NCBI GenBank assembly: GCA_034928145.1
Contig: JAYFPE010000048.1
Location: 1 to 64,000 of the forward strand
From: Pelethousia sp034928145
Lineage (GTDB): Bacteria; Bacillota; Clostridia; Christensenellales; CAG-138
Direction: 5' to 3'
Length of the DNA: 64,000 nt
The position numbers were made by a program, and so were the translations under genes. This document shows, piece after piece, positions 34,505 to 42,822 of this stretch. The notes under the pieces were generated by a model. It saw only the letters and a list, made by a program, of their open reading frames with translations, was not told the DNA's origin and did no database searches. Position 1 is the stretch's first letter. Each line of letters opens with the position of its first letter.

Positions 34505-35440
34505 TCAGGCCTTCGCCTTTCCCTGCACAGGCTGGAAGAGGTAGATGCAGAAGCGCGCCAGCGTATAGCACACGAGCACGAGCGCGATGATGGTTTCGAT
34601 CAGCACCACCGTGGATAGGAAGGATAGCTGATACCCGGCCCCGGCCAGGAAAGCCGCGGCCTGTTTGGCGGCGATAGCGCTGATGACAAAGGGGAAGGTA
34701 AAGGAGGCGAAGCTGGGGAAGAAGACCACCTTGGGCAGCCGCAGCAGCTTATAGAGGGATAGGAGATACAGCGCCGTGGCCAAGATGAAAAGGAAGATCA
34801 CCATGCCTGCGCTCTTGGTAGCGACGGATTGGATATAGGCCGCCAGGCAAAGGCTGGTGGGCGCTGCGAAGATGCAGAAGAGGGGCCGCGCCGGCTCCGG
34901 CGTTTCGGGGTGCTTGCTATAGCGGTAACCCACCAAAACCAGCAGGGCCAGCAGCGAAACGAAGCCGAACCAGAAGGCGGCCGCACCCAGGGCCTGCATC
35001 TTATAGGCCGGGGCCGTGATGCCGGCCACGGCGATGCCCACATAAACGATGAAATAGCTGGCGAAGACCTTTTTGATATCCAGCTTAACGATAAAGCGCA
35101 TGGTGAATACCACGATCAAGGCTGCGTGCAGCAGGATCGCGGCCAGCCAGATGAAGAGCGAAACGCCGCCGAGGAAGGGCTTGGCGTAAACGGAGAGCAG
35201 CATCAGCCCCATGGGGAAGGTAGCCGCCACGCTGAGCATGATGGGGTTTTTCAGATCCTCTTTGACCATGGCGGGGTAAAGCGCCCATTTGAGCACGAGC
35301 AGCACCAGGGCCAAAAAGGCGATAATGCCAAAGAGATAACGCACGGCTTCGGAATAGCTTTGCAGCAGGTTGCCCAGGGCCGCGCAGCCCAGCATTACGC
35401 CGCAAAGGGGGACGGGTACTTTTTGGATCATGGCTTTCAT
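34505..35440 (-). CDS. TDT-family (TehA/SLAC1-like) membrane transporter
   Basis: A 311-residue protein with about ten hydrophobic helices arranged as helix pairs, starting VPVPLCGVMLGCAALGNLLQ. It matches the tellurite-resistance/dicarboxylate transporter family, whose members are anion or weak-acid channels and carriers. The substrate cannot be read from the sequence. It lies 4 bases after a C_GCAxxG_C_C protein gene on the same strand, so the two form an operon. A GntR-family regulator is divergent to this pair and may control it. Confidence 0.83.
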   Translation of the reverse strand: MKAMIQKVPVPLCGVMLGCAALGNLLQSYSEAVRYLFGIIAFLALVLLVLKWALYPAMVKEDLKNPIMLSVAATFPMGLMLLSVYAKPFLGGVSLFIWLAAILLHAALIVVFTMRFIVKLDIKKVFASYFIVYVGIAVAGITAPAYKMQALGAAAFWFGFVSLLALLVLVGYRYSKHPETPEPARPLFCIFAAPTSLCLAAYIQSVATKSAGMVIFLFILATALYLLSLYKLLRLPKVVFFPSFASFTFPFVISAIAAKQAAAFLAGAGYQLSFLSTVVLIETIIALVLVCYTLARFCIYLFQPVQGKAKA

Positions 35441-35444
35441 AAGC

Positions 35445-35930
35445 TTACACCGCCTGCGCTACGTCCGTATTTATTAGGTCGAATTCGCGAACTACGATCT
35501 GCGCCACCTTTTCCGCAACCAAGCCCGTGAAATGGATGCATTGTTCCTTGTGCTCACCCTTGCCCATATCGAATTCCTTGGTCAGGATGCGGCAGCAAAG
35601 CGCGTTCTTGCCATTGGCCTCCTTGAAATAATCGTGCAGCTCTTTGGCCACGGCCAAGTTCTTTTCCACCTTGGGGTCGCCCTGCTTGGTGCGGCCAAAG
35701 AACAGGCCCAAAGCCATTACGCCGCCGGAAACCGCGCCGCAAAGGCACTTGGAGCGGCCGATGCCCACGGGGAAACCGGAGGCCATGGCAATCACTTCTT
35801 CGGGCACATCCAGCGCAAAATTGCTGCGGATGGAGGACATGACCGCCTCGGAGCAGAAAAACCCGCCCCGGAAGAGCTCCTCGGCATCCTTTTTGATCTT
35901 TTGTACGCTTACCTCATTTTTGATGTTCAT
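35445..35930 (-). CDS. C_GCAxxG_C_C family redox-type protein
   Basis: A 161-residue small protein with the family pattern of spaced cysteines: FFCSEAVM, GRSKCLCGAVSGGVMALG, ALCCRIL and EQCIHF. The family is widespread in anaerobes and is thought to be redox-active or metal-binding, but its function is not known. It is first in the operon with the TDT transporter. Its start ATG 35930 follows AGGAGC by about 9 bases, and a promoter lies 42-71 bases upstream. Confidence 0.85.
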   Translation of the reverse strand: MNIKNEVSVQKIKKDAEELFRGGFFCSEAVMSSIRSNFALDVPEEVIAMASGFPVGIGRSKCLCGAVSGGVMALGLFFGRTKQGDPKVEKNLAVAKELHDYFKEANGKNALCCRILTKEFDMGKGEHKEQCIHFTGLVAEKVAQIVVREFDLINTDVAQAV

Positions 35931-35971
35931 GATTTGTAGCTCCTTTTTGCTGTTGTAAATCAGATGTAACC

Positions 35972-36001
35972 ATCATATCGCACCCGAGGCGCGCAATCCA
36001 A
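35972..36001 (-). promoter_or_regulatory. Promoter of the C_GCAxxG_C_C/TDT operon
   Basis: On the minus strand: TTGGAT (36001-35996), an 18-base spacer and TATGAT (35977-35972). Confidence 0.6.
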
Positions 36002-36071
36002 TTGCCTTTCCCTTCCCCTGCCGCAAGCATATCGAAAATATCTATAGATCCGGGCGCGTGTCCCCGGCCGC

Positions 36072-36123
36072 TTGTTTTGCGCCCCGCGGTGTGCTATAAT
36101 AACTGTGGTATCTGGCTGAGCCA
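36072..36123 (+). promoter_or_regulatory. Promoter and candidate GntR operator
   Basis: TTGTTT (36072-36077), a 17-base spacer and a perfect TATAAT (36095-36100). An 11-bp palindrome TGGCTGAGCCA (36113-36123) lies just after the expected transcription start. Its TGG-N5-CCA form suits a FadR-type GntR dimer, so autorepression is likely. Confidence 0.65.
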
Positions 36124-36146
36124 ATGAAAAACAAAGGAGAACGAGC

Positions 36147-36854
36147 ATGCAATTCCCCAAGCTGAACGCGCCCTCGCTCAAGGATCTATTCGTGCAGGAG
36201 TTGGAGCAGATGATCCTCTCCGGCAAGCTGGCCATCGGCAGCAAGCTGCCGCCCGAGCGGGAGCTTGCCCGGGCCATGCAGGTGAGCAGGGCCGTGGTCA
36301 ACGCGGGCCTCACGGAGATGGAGGCCAAGGGCTTTGTGGAGATACGCCCAAGGGTGGGTGCTTTCGTGGCGGATTACCGCCGCGTGGGCACTGCGGATAC
36401 GCTGCTTTCCATCATGAAATACAACGGCGGCCGCCTGCGGCGCGATGAGGTGCGCTCCATCCTGCAGATCAAGCTGGTGCTGGATCGGCTTACGGCGGAG
36501 CAGGCCGTGCTTAATGCCTCCGATGCGGATATCGAGGTCCTCTCAGCGCGGCTCGAAGCCTTCCGCCAAGCCGCGACCCCGGAGGAAGCCTCGGAGGCCG
36601 CCTTTGGCTATTACCACGAGCTGGCCCTGGTGAGCGGCAATACGCTGGTGCCGCTGATCTACCATTCCTTCCGCACGCCCATATTGAGCCTTTGGGCCCG
36701 CTTTGCCCGCAAGCACGATATCGCCTCCCTCTACGATAACGCCGCGCGGCTGCACGGCTTTTTGCAGCGCCGCGACGCCGAGGGCGCGATCCGCTGCGTG
36801 GAAAGCTCCGTGGGGGACGCCATCGCCGGCTCGCGGGAGATCTACGAGGATTAG
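36147..36854 (+). CDS. GntR-family regulator, FadR/FCD type
   Basis: A 235-residue repressor. An N-terminal winged helix (about 10-75, LKDLFVQELEQMILSGKLAI, LPPERELARAMQVSRAVV) is followed by an all-helical FCD ligand domain (about 95-230, RRDEVRSILQIKLVLDRLTAE, FHELAL-like YYHELALVSGNTL, AARLHGFLQRRDAEGA). FCD regulators usually sense carboxylic acids. The TDT-family transporter encoded divergently could move such an acid, which makes it the obvious target; this is inference. AAAGGAGA precedes ATG 36147. Confidence 0.9.
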   Translation: MQFPKLNAPSLKDLFVQELEQMILSGKLAIGSKLPPERELARAMQVSRAVVNAGLTEMEAKGFVEIRPRVGAFVADYRRVGTADTLLSIMKYNGGRLRRDEVRSILQIKLVLDRLTAEQAVLNASDADIEVLSARLEAFRQAATPEEASEAAFGYYHELALVSGNTLVPLIYHSFRTPILSLWARFARKHDIASLYDNAARLHGFLQRRDAEGAIRCVESSVGDAIAGSREIYED

Positions 36855-36938
36855 CCGATAGCGGACGCTTTGCCCCCGCAAAGTATCTTTGCGTGACAAA
36901 CGGCCCCGCTTTGGCTAAGCTGATTCTGAGGTGATGGC

Positions 36939-37190
36939 ATGGCAAGAATCGGTAAGCACTTACGGGCCTTGCGTGGGCAAAAGGGGCTTACCCAGGATGC
37001 GCTGGCGCAAAAGCTGTTCACCAGTAGGCAAAGGGTCTCCCATTATGAAACGGGCAAGTCCAACCCAGATATCGATACCCTGGTCAAGATCGCCGAGGCT
37101 CTGGATGCGGATGTGAATGCGCTGATCTACGGCCCGCCCGTGCCGCCCGCGCGTAAAAAAGAAGCGCGGCGCAAGATTAGGGCAAGCTGA
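36939..37190 (+). CDS. Small XRE-family regulator
   Basis: An 83-residue protein that is almost entirely a Cro/C1-type helix-turn-helix: MARIGKHLRALRGQKGLTQD, ALAQKLFTSRQRVSHYETGK, NPDIDTLVKIAEALDADVN. A short basic tail follows (PARKKEARRKIRAS). Such proteins repress nearby genes or respond to partner proteins, and no phage or toxin gene is next to it. The start ATG 36939 has GAGGTG about 6 bases upstream. Confidence 0.88.
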   Translation: MARIGKHLRALRGQKGLTQDALAQKLFTSRQRVSHYETGKSNPDIDTLVKIAEALDADVNALIYGPPVPPARKKEARRKIRAS

Positions 37191-37309
37191 AACGGCGTAG
37201 CTTTTTATGCAAACAAAAGGATATGGCCGTTGGTGATCTCTTTCAGCTGCTCACCCGGTACGGTGACTTGCGGCCGCATAAGCGCAGGGGCTCTTGCGGC
37301 GCGCGCTTT

Positions 37310-37342
37310 GTTTTGTTATCTTAATATTAAGGCAAACAAAAC
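37310..37342. promoter_or_regulatory. 33-bp AT-rich palindrome upstream of the serine hydrolase gene
   Basis: A perfect 12-bp core CTTAATATTAAG (37320-37331) is flanked by GTTTTGTT (37310-37317) and AACAAAAC (37335-37342). These pair with each other across 2- and 3-base gaps. It sits 48-80 bases before ATG 37390 in otherwise GC-rich DNA and looks like the operator of a dimeric regulator, possibly the XRE protein encoded just upstream. Confidence 0.5.
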
Positions 37343-37389
37343 CATCACCAAGCTCTGCGCATGGTATTTTGCAGGTTAAAGGAGCGTAT

Positions 37390-38433
37390 ATGGCGGCAGA
37401 TCGAATCCCCGGCATCCAAAAGTGTTTCCGCAGGGTCACAAATTCCCGGCAGGTATTTGAAGCGGCGCTCTTGGTGGAAGATACGGGCGGCGGCTTCACC
37501 TATAGCGAGGGCTATGGCGGCAAAGACGTTGACTCGCCCATGGTCACGGCCAGCATTACCAAGCTGTTCACCACGGCCTGCATCCTGATCTTGCGCGAAC
37601 AGGGGCGGCTGTCTTTGGAAGAGGAATTGCCGGCGTATTTTAATCCCCGGTTATTGCGCAATCTTCATCTATACAGGGGGAAAGACTACTCCTACGAATT
37701 GACAATCTACGACCTGCTGCATCAAACCAGCGGCTTGCCCGATGCCTATATGGAAGGCGGGCATAGCCTTCGGCGCGATGTGATCGAGCAGGATCTATAT
37801 ATCGATTTTGAGCGGATGCTCGCTCTGGTAAAAGCCTTAAAACCCCATTTTGCGCCAAAAGTGAGCAAGCGGGCATACTATGCCGATATCAACTTCGATC
37901 TGCTGGGAAAAATCATCGAAAAGGTAACCAACATGCCGCTGGAACAGGCCTACCGGGAATTCATTTTTGCGCCGCTGGGCTTGCAGCATACCTATCTGCC
38001 AATCGCCGAAGAGGAGTTTGTGCCGAACGTTTATTATAAAAGCGCCTCGCTGCATCGGCCGCAAACAATCATCAGCAGCCGCGCCAGCGGCGGCTGCATC
38101 AGCACGGCCCGCGAACTGATGGTTTTCCTCAAGGCCTTTTTTTGGGGGAAGCTATTCGATCGAGCTGTTTTTGCGGATGCATCCCAATATAGAGACATGC
38201 AGCTTTCCATGCGCCCCATGCGCTATGGCTGCGGCCACATGCAGATCCAGCTCGGCGGCCCGGCCACGGCTTTTCAGGGCCGGGGGGAGCTGCTTGGGCA
38301 TTGCGGCTCCACGGGCTCCTTCGCTTTTTATCATCCGGCGAAAGAGCTGTTTTTCGTAGGGGATGTGAACCAGATGGCCAACCCGGCCCTCCCTGTTCGG
38401 CTGGCGATTCAACTGGCCATAGCCATAAAATAA
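37390..38433 (+). CDS. Beta-lactamase-family serine hydrolase
   Basis: A 347-residue protein of the class C beta-lactamase/esterase fold. S55-IT-K58 is the nucleophile motif (TASITKLF). YYADINFDLLGKII gives the tyrosine motif with Asp in place of the usual Asn, a variant also met in esterase-like relatives. HCGSTGSFAFYHP stands for the H-x-G block. No signal peptide is visible from ATG 37390 (AAAGGAG 5 bases upstream), so it is probably cytoplasmic. It may be an esterase or peptidase rather than an antibiotic resistance enzyme. An in-frame upstream extension runs through the palindrome and is not supported. Confidence 0.82.
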   Translation: MAADRIPGIQKCFRRVTNSRQVFEAALLVEDTGGGFTYSEGYGGKDVDSPMVTASITKLFTTACILILREQGRLSLEEELPAYFNPRLLRNLHLYRGKDYSYELTIYDLLHQTSGLPDAYMEGGHSLRRDVIEQDLYIDFERMLALVKALKPHFAPKVSKRAYYADINFDLLGKIIEKVTNMPLEQAYREFIFAPLGLQHTYLPIAEEEFVPNVYYKSASLHRPQTIISSRASGGCISTARELMVFLKAFFWGKLFDRAVFADASQYRDMQLSMRPMRYGCGHMQIQLGGPATAFQGRGELLGHCGSTGSFAFYHPAKELFFVGDVNQMANPALPVRLAIQLAIAIK

Positions 38434-38478
38434 GCCCCGTTCCGAGCAGGAGCGGAGCTGGGTTGGCGTTCCCTTTTG

Positions 38479-38976
38479 CTAAGCTGCAAAGGCGGGCCGA
38501 AGCTTTTCCTCTATGCGCATGAGGCGGTAGAGGCGCAGCATTTCCGCCGCGGCGCAGAGCTTATCCGCCAGGCAAATGAGGTAGGATTCTGCATAGCGGG
38601 GGAAGGAGAGGGTAAGCGGCCACATGTGCTTGACGATAATATCCTTCTCCTTGCGGGTCAGTTCAAAAGCTGCGCTGGCGTTATGCAGGGCCAGCTTGGG
38701 GTGGAGGAGCAGCAGCCGGGCGCGGAATGCGAAATCCTCATCCCGTGTGCCGTGGTGCATATCGTGCAAAAGGCCGCCCCGGGCCGCGGCCCGCTGGTCA
38801 AGGCCGAAAAAGCGGCAAAGCAAAAAGCCCACGTAGGATACATAAAGGCTATGTTCCAGGCGGGATACCTCCTGGGTGTGCTGCGTAATACACCCCATGG
38901 ACTGAACCTGCGGGGTATGTATCAAATCGCGGATGCAGGCGTAAAACTCTTCCCTGCGCTGATCCTTCAACGGCAT
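38479..38976 (-). CDS. HD-domain protein
   Basis: A protein of about 165 residues with the metal-dependent phosphohydrolase pattern: LEHSLYVSYVGFLLCRFFG holds the first His, GLLHDMHHG the His-Asp pair, and CLADKLCAA the last Asp. HD proteins hydrolyse phosphate esters such as nucleotides or (p)ppGpp; the substrate here is unknown. I prefer ATG 38976 (MPLKDQRREEF), with AAAGGGAG just upstream; ATG 39018 would add 14 residues. It runs convergently to the serine hydrolase gene. Confidence 0.8.
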   Translation of the reverse strand: MPLKDQRREEFYACIRDLIHTPQVQSMGCITQHTQEVSRLEHSLYVSYVGFLLCRFFGLDQRAAARGGLLHDMHHGTRDEDFAFRARLLLLHPKLALHNASAAFELTRKEKDIIVKHMWPLTLSFPRYAESYLICLADKLCAAAEMLRLYRLMRIEEKLRPAFAA

Positions 38977-39205
38977 GACTCCCTTTCGACTATTATATAT
39001 GCGCGGCGTTTCGCTCACGAGGCTTTACTATATCATAAATATCTACAAAATGCACCTGAAATTTCGCCCCAAATGCGCCTTTTTTTGTTTGTTCACACCT
39101 GGCCGGCCATAGGGTTGTCTGCGGAAAAGTAATATCTATCTTTCTCCATCCTTTGCTACAATTGGATGCAGGGGAAACATCGCCCAAGTTGGCCGGAGTG
39201 ATTTT

Positions 39206-39563
39206 ATGAAACGCCTGTTGACCGCCTTGGCCGCGGCCCGGTTGGAGCGCCGTAAAGATGGTAAAAATCCGATGGATTACGAGGAACCGGGCTGGGACCG
39301 CATCGATCCCGTGGCCATCTGCTACAATATGGCAGCGCACAGGGCTTATACGTCCGCCGGCCCTTCGCAATGGTATCATGAGCCGGAAAACGTCACAAAC
39401 TATGCCCGGCCCTTTACATAGGAATTGCAGGAGCTGGGCGAGCGGCGGTTCGGCATGGCCCATTGGTGGGCTAGGTGGGTGTCGGAGGGCGCGGGGGGAT
39501 TGGCAGGCGTTTTACGCGCGCAACGGCTTGGCATACGCGGCATGGGAGCGCGATAGGGGATAG
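39206..39563 (+). pseudogene. Small unknown gene, probably broken by a stop and a frameshift
   Basis: An open frame of 71 codons starts at ATG 39206 (GGAG 8 bases upstream). It encodes a soluble peptide with DPVAICYNMAAHRAYTSAGP and ends at TAG 39419. Reading on in the same frame gives ELQELGERRFGMAHWWARWV, which looks protein-like. After a run of six G (39493-39498), the plausible sequence DWQAFYARNGLAYAAWERDR continues in another frame to 39563. One base less in the G-run plus loss of the TAG would restore a single protein of about 118 residues. I do not recognise the family. It could instead be a genuine 71-residue protein. Confidence 0.4.
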
Positions 39564-39607
39564 CGGGAAAAGCATAGCCGAAACGGGCCGTTATCCCCTT
39601 AGGCGGC

Positions 39608-39636
39608 TTGTGCCGGGCCGGGCCGTATGTTAAGAT
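39608..39636 (+). promoter_or_regulatory. Promoter of eno
   Basis: TTGTGC (39608-39613), a 17-base spacer and TAAGAT (39631-39636) with a TG one base before the -10. Confidence 0.6.
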
Positions 39637-39693
39637 TAACCAGAGGCCGAACCCGTAGGATGGGTGAAAATGATTACAAAGGAGATGCTGCAA

Positions 39694-40968
39694 ATGTCTA
39701 AGATCTATAGCGTAAAAGCAAGGGAGATTCTGGATTCGCGCGGGAATCCCACGGTAGAAGTGGATGTGGAGCTGGAAAGCGGCATCATCGGCCGGGCCTC
39801 CGTGCCTAGCGGCGCTTCCACAGGCACGCGCGAGGCCGTGGAACTGCGCGATGGCGATAAGGGCCGCTTTAAGGGCAAGGGCGTGCGTAAAGTGGTGGAG
39901 AATGTGCGCACCGTTATCGCGCCCGCCGTTATCGGCCTGGATGCGCTGGACCAGCGCAAGCTGGACCACCTTTTGATTGAGCTGGATGGCACGAAAAACA
40001 AATCCAAGCTGGGAGCCAACGCCATCCTGGGCGTTTCTCTGGCTGCGGCCCGGGCCGCGGCCAATTATCTGGACCTGCCGCTTTACCGCTACATCGGCGG
40101 CGCGAATGCTTACGAGCTGCCCGTGCCCATGATGAACATCCTCAACGGCGGCAAGCACGCGGATAATACCGTGGATGTGCAGGAATTCATGATCATGCCC
40201 ATCGGCGCGGATACCTTTGCCGCAGCCCTGCGCATGAGCGCGGAGGTTTATCAAACGCTCAAGAGCGTGCTCAAGGGCAAGGGCCTGAACACAGCTGTGG
40301 GCGACGAGGGCGGCTTTGCGCCCGATCTCGCCACCAACGAGGAGGCGCTCAAGCTGATCGTGGAGGCCATCGAAAAGGCGGGCTACAAGCCGGGCGCGGA
40401 AGTCGCCATCGCCATCGACGCGGCCGCTTCCGAATTTTACACCAAGGGGAAGTACGTTTTTCAGGGCGAAAACAAGAGCCGTACCAGCGAGGAAATGATC
40501 GCTCTCTATGCGGAATGGGCGGAAAGATACCCCATCATTTCGTTGGAAGACGGCCTGGCGGAGAATGATTGGCAGGGCTGGGCCGCGCTCACGGCCAAGC
40601 TGGGCGGGAAGCTGCAATTGGTGGGGGATGACGTATTTGTCACCAACCCTGAGATTTTACGCGAGGGCATCGGCAAGCACATTGCCAATTCCATCCTCAT
40701 CAAGCTCAACCAGATCGGCACCCTCACGGAAACGCTGGACACCATCGAGATCGCTCACAAGGCAGGCTATACCACCGTGATCTCCCACCGTTCGGGCGAA
40801 ACGGAGGACGTCACCATGGCCGACCTGGCCGTGGCCGTCAATGCGGGGCAGATCAAGAGCGGCGCGCCCTGCCGTACGGAGCGCGTTGCCAAGTATAACC
40901 AACTGCTGCGCATCGAGGAAGCGCTGGGCAAGAGCGCTGCCTTTAAGGGCGGCGCTCTTAGGCGGTAG
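39694..40968 (+). CDS. eno: Enolase
   Basis: Enolase interconverts 2-phosphoglycerate and phosphoenolpyruvate in glycolysis. The 424-residue protein has the usual N-terminal VKAREILDSRGNPTVEVDVE, GASTGTREAVELRDGD, and GDEGGFAPDL. The metal-binding SLEDGLAENDW and the C-terminal VISHRSGETEDVTMADLAVA are also present. I choose ATG 39694 (MSKIYSV), with AAAGGAG 9 bases upstream; the Met codon 10 codons earlier overlaps the ribosome binding region. No other glycolysis gene adjoins it. Confidence 0.97.
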   Translation: MSKIYSVKAREILDSRGNPTVEVDVELESGIIGRASVPSGASTGTREAVELRDGDKGRFKGKGVRKVVENVRTVIAPAVIGLDALDQRKLDHLLIELDGTKNKSKLGANAILGVSLAAARAAANYLDLPLYRYIGGANAYELPVPMMNILNGGKHADNTVDVQEFMIMPIGADTFAAALRMSAEVYQTLKSVLKGKGLNTAVGDEGGFAPDLATNEEALKLIVEAIEKAGYKPGAEVAIAIDAAASEFYTKGKYVFQGENKSRTSEEMIALYAEWAERYPIISLEDGLAENDWQGWAALTAKLGGKLQLVGDDVFVTNPEILREGIGKHIANSILIKLNQIGTLTETLDTIEIAHKAGYTTVISHRSGETEDVTMADLAVAVNAGQIKSGAPCRTERVAKYNQLLRIEEALGKSAAFKGGALRR

Positions 40969-41013
40969 CCTTCGCGGGCTGCAAGGACGGAGCGGAAAAG
41001 AAAGGGGCACGAT

Positions 41014-41964
41014 ATGGCGGAAATCTATTTGGCAGGCGGCTGCTTTTGGGGTGCGGAAAAATACCTCGCCTCCATCCCCGGCGTGCTGGAAACCGAGGTG
41101 GGCTATGCCAATGGCAAAACGGAGAACCCAACCTATGAGGAAGTTTGCAGGCGCAACACCGGCCACGCGGAGACCGTGTGGGTTTCCTACGACCCGGCCG
41201 TTTTGCCGCTCGGCTTCCTGCTGACGCTCTATTATGAAGCGATTGACCCCACTTCCATCAACCGGCAGGGGGGCGATGCGGGTGCGCAATACCGCACGGG
41301 CATCTACTATACAAACGAGGCGGACAGGCCCGTGATCGAGGCTTCGCTCGCGCAGTTGCAAGAGCGCTGCAAACAGCCCGTCGCCATCGAATGCAAACCC
41401 TTGGAAAACTACAGCCCGGCCGAGGAATACCACCAGAAATATCTCGATAAAAACCCCGGCGGTTATTGCCACCTATCGCCGGATACCTTTAAAAAGGCCG
41501 CGGGCGCCCGGGTGGATCCGGCTGCCTATCCGCCAAAGAGCGAGGGAGACCTGCGGCAGCAGTTATCTCCCTTGCAATATGAGGTGACAAAAAACAGCGC
41601 TACGGAGCCGCCCTTTCGCAACGAATTTTACCAAACCTTTCGCCCCGGCCTCTATGTGGATGTTACCACAGGCGAGCCGCTCTTTGCCTCCGGCGATAAA
41701 TTCGAATCCGGCTGCGGCTGGCCCAGCTTTGCGAAACCCATCGACCCAAACGTCCTGCGCGAGAAGCGCGATATTTCCCACGGCATGATCCGCACCGAGG
41801 TGCGCAGCCGCGCTGGGGACGCGCACCTCGGCCACGTATTCCCGGATGGCCCGAAGGAGCAGGGCGGCTTGCGCTATTGCATCAACAGCGCAGCATTGCG
41901 CTTCATCCCCAAGGAGGAGATGGAGAAGGAGGGCTATGGCTACATGCTGGGATTGATCGATTAG
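41014..41964 (+). CDS. msrAB: Peptide methionine sulfoxide reductase MsrA/MsrB fusion
   Basis: One protein of 316 residues repairs both epimers of methionine sulfoxide. The MsrA domain (about 1-155) has the nucleophile C10 in GGCFWGAEKYL and the late YHQKYLDKNPGGYCH block. The MsrB domain (about 175-316) has SGCGWPSFAKPI, HGMIRTEVRSRAGDAHLGHVF and the catalytic C289 in RYCINSAALRF. The two CxxC zinc motifs of many MsrB proteins are absent here, as in other zinc-free forms. It lies 45 bases after eno and ends in a terminator, so it may share the eno transcript. Confidence 0.95.
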   Translation: MAEIYLAGGCFWGAEKYLASIPGVLETEVGYANGKTENPTYEEVCRRNTGHAETVWVSYDPAVLPLGFLLTLYYEAIDPTSINRQGGDAGAQYRTGIYYTNEADRPVIEASLAQLQERCKQPVAIECKPLENYSPAEEYHQKYLDKNPGGYCHLSPDTFKKAAGARVDPAAYPPKSEGDLRQQLSPLQYEVTKNSATEPPFRNEFYQTFRPGLYVDVTTGEPLFASGDKFESGCGWPSFAKPIDPNVLREKRDISHGMIRTEVRSRAGDAHLGHVFPDGPKEQGGLRYCINSAALRFIPKEEMEKEGYGYMLGLID

Positions 41965-41984
41965 CATTCAAATAGTATCAAACC

Positions 41985-42013
41985 AAGGCGCTCCCAATTT
42001 GGGGGCGCTTTTG
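41985..42013 (+). terminator. Rho-independent terminator after msrAB
   Basis: GCGCTCCC (41988-41995) and GGGGGCGC (42001-42008) pair with one wobble around AATTT, followed by TTTTG. Confidence 0.85.
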
Positions 42014-42059
42014 CCTGCCGTTTTTATGCCACAATAATTCAGATAGAAGACAGATAGAA
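42011..42059 (+). promoter_or_regulatory. Candidate promoter with 11-bp direct repeats before the VTC cassette
   Basis: TTGCCT (42011-42016) and AATAAT (42033-42038) are 16 bases apart. They are followed by AGATAGAA at 42041 and again at 42052, exactly 11 bases apart. Repeats one helical turn apart often bind OmpR/PhoB-type response regulators, but the bases do not match a Pho box that I know. Weak evidence. Confidence 0.35.
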
Positions 42060-42122
42060 ACCATCGCCAGTTCATCACCTTAGGGTTTAATAGGGAAAAC
42101 GTAAGAAACAAGGAGGGAGCAA

Positions 42123-42800
42123 ATGGATAAGGCGGGCGGCAGGCATGAGATCAAGCATTACATCAACCGGGCCGATCAAATCGAGCTGTGCTCCAGGCTA
42201 GCGCATGTGGCCAAGCCGGATGAGAACGCGGCGGCCGGGGGCGGTTATCGCGTTCGTAGCCTGTATTTTGATAATTACGAGGACAAGGCCCTGCGGGAGA
42301 AGATCGACGGCGTGAACGAGCGGGAGAAATTCCGCCTCCGGTATTATAACGGCGATCCTTCTTTTCTCCGGCTGGAAAAGAAGAGCAAGGCCGGGGGCCT
42401 CTGCTTTAAAGAAAGCGCGGAGGTTTCGGCTATGGCCTGCCGGGCGTTGCTTTTTGGCGATTACGGGATGCTTAAAGAAAGCGGGGAGCCGCTGGCGTGG
42501 GAGTTATACGCCAAGATGCACGCGCAGCTGCTTCGGCCCAAGAGCATCGTCGACTACAGGCGCGACGCTTACGTATACCCGCCGGGCAATGTGCGCATCA
42601 CCATCGATTACGATATCCGCGCCGGCCTCGTCCCTAAGGATTTTCTCAACAGCGAAGCCCCGTCCATCCCCGTTCCGGGCCCGGCCATCCTGGAGGTAAA
42701 GTACGATGCCTTTTTGCCCGAGGTCATTCGAGGCATCGTATCCCTTTCAAGCAGGCAGACGGCGGCGTTTTCCAAATACGCGGCGGCCAGGATCATTTAA
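42123..42800 (+). CDS. VTC-domain polyphosphate polymerase-like protein
   Basis: A 225-residue protein of the triphosphate tunnel metalloenzyme fold, as in the catalytic domain of yeast Vtc4, which makes polyphosphate from ATP. The tunnel residues are present: R-H-E-I-K near the N-terminus, RVRSLYFDNYEDKALREK, EREKFRLRYYNG, FLRLEKKSKAGG, VDYRRDAYVY, RITIDYDIRAG and ILEVKYDAFLPEVI. All basic and acidic positions I would expect in the tunnel are intact, so it should be active. It is cytoplasmic, with no signal or membrane segment. It heads a three-gene operon with DUF4956 and CotH genes. RBS AAGGAGGG precedes ATG 42123. Confidence 0.88.
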   Translation: MDKAGGRHEIKHYINRADQIELCSRLAHVAKPDENAAAGGGYRVRSLYFDNYEDKALREKIDGVNEREKFRLRYYNGDPSFLRLEKKSKAGGLCFKESAEVSAMACRALLFGDYGMLKESGEPLAWELYAKMHAQLLRPKSIVDYRRDAYVYPPGNVRITIDYDIRAGLVPKDFLNSEAPSIPVPGPAILEVKYDAFLPEVIRGIVSLSSRQTAAFSKYAAARII

Positions 42801-42822
42801 CAAACATAGGAGGTAAAGGTAT

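Noticed and set aside
37390..38433. Serine hydrolase as an antibiotic-resistance beta-lactamase
   Set aside because: No signal peptide, and the Y-x-N and K-T-G motifs are altered, as in esterase-like relatives.
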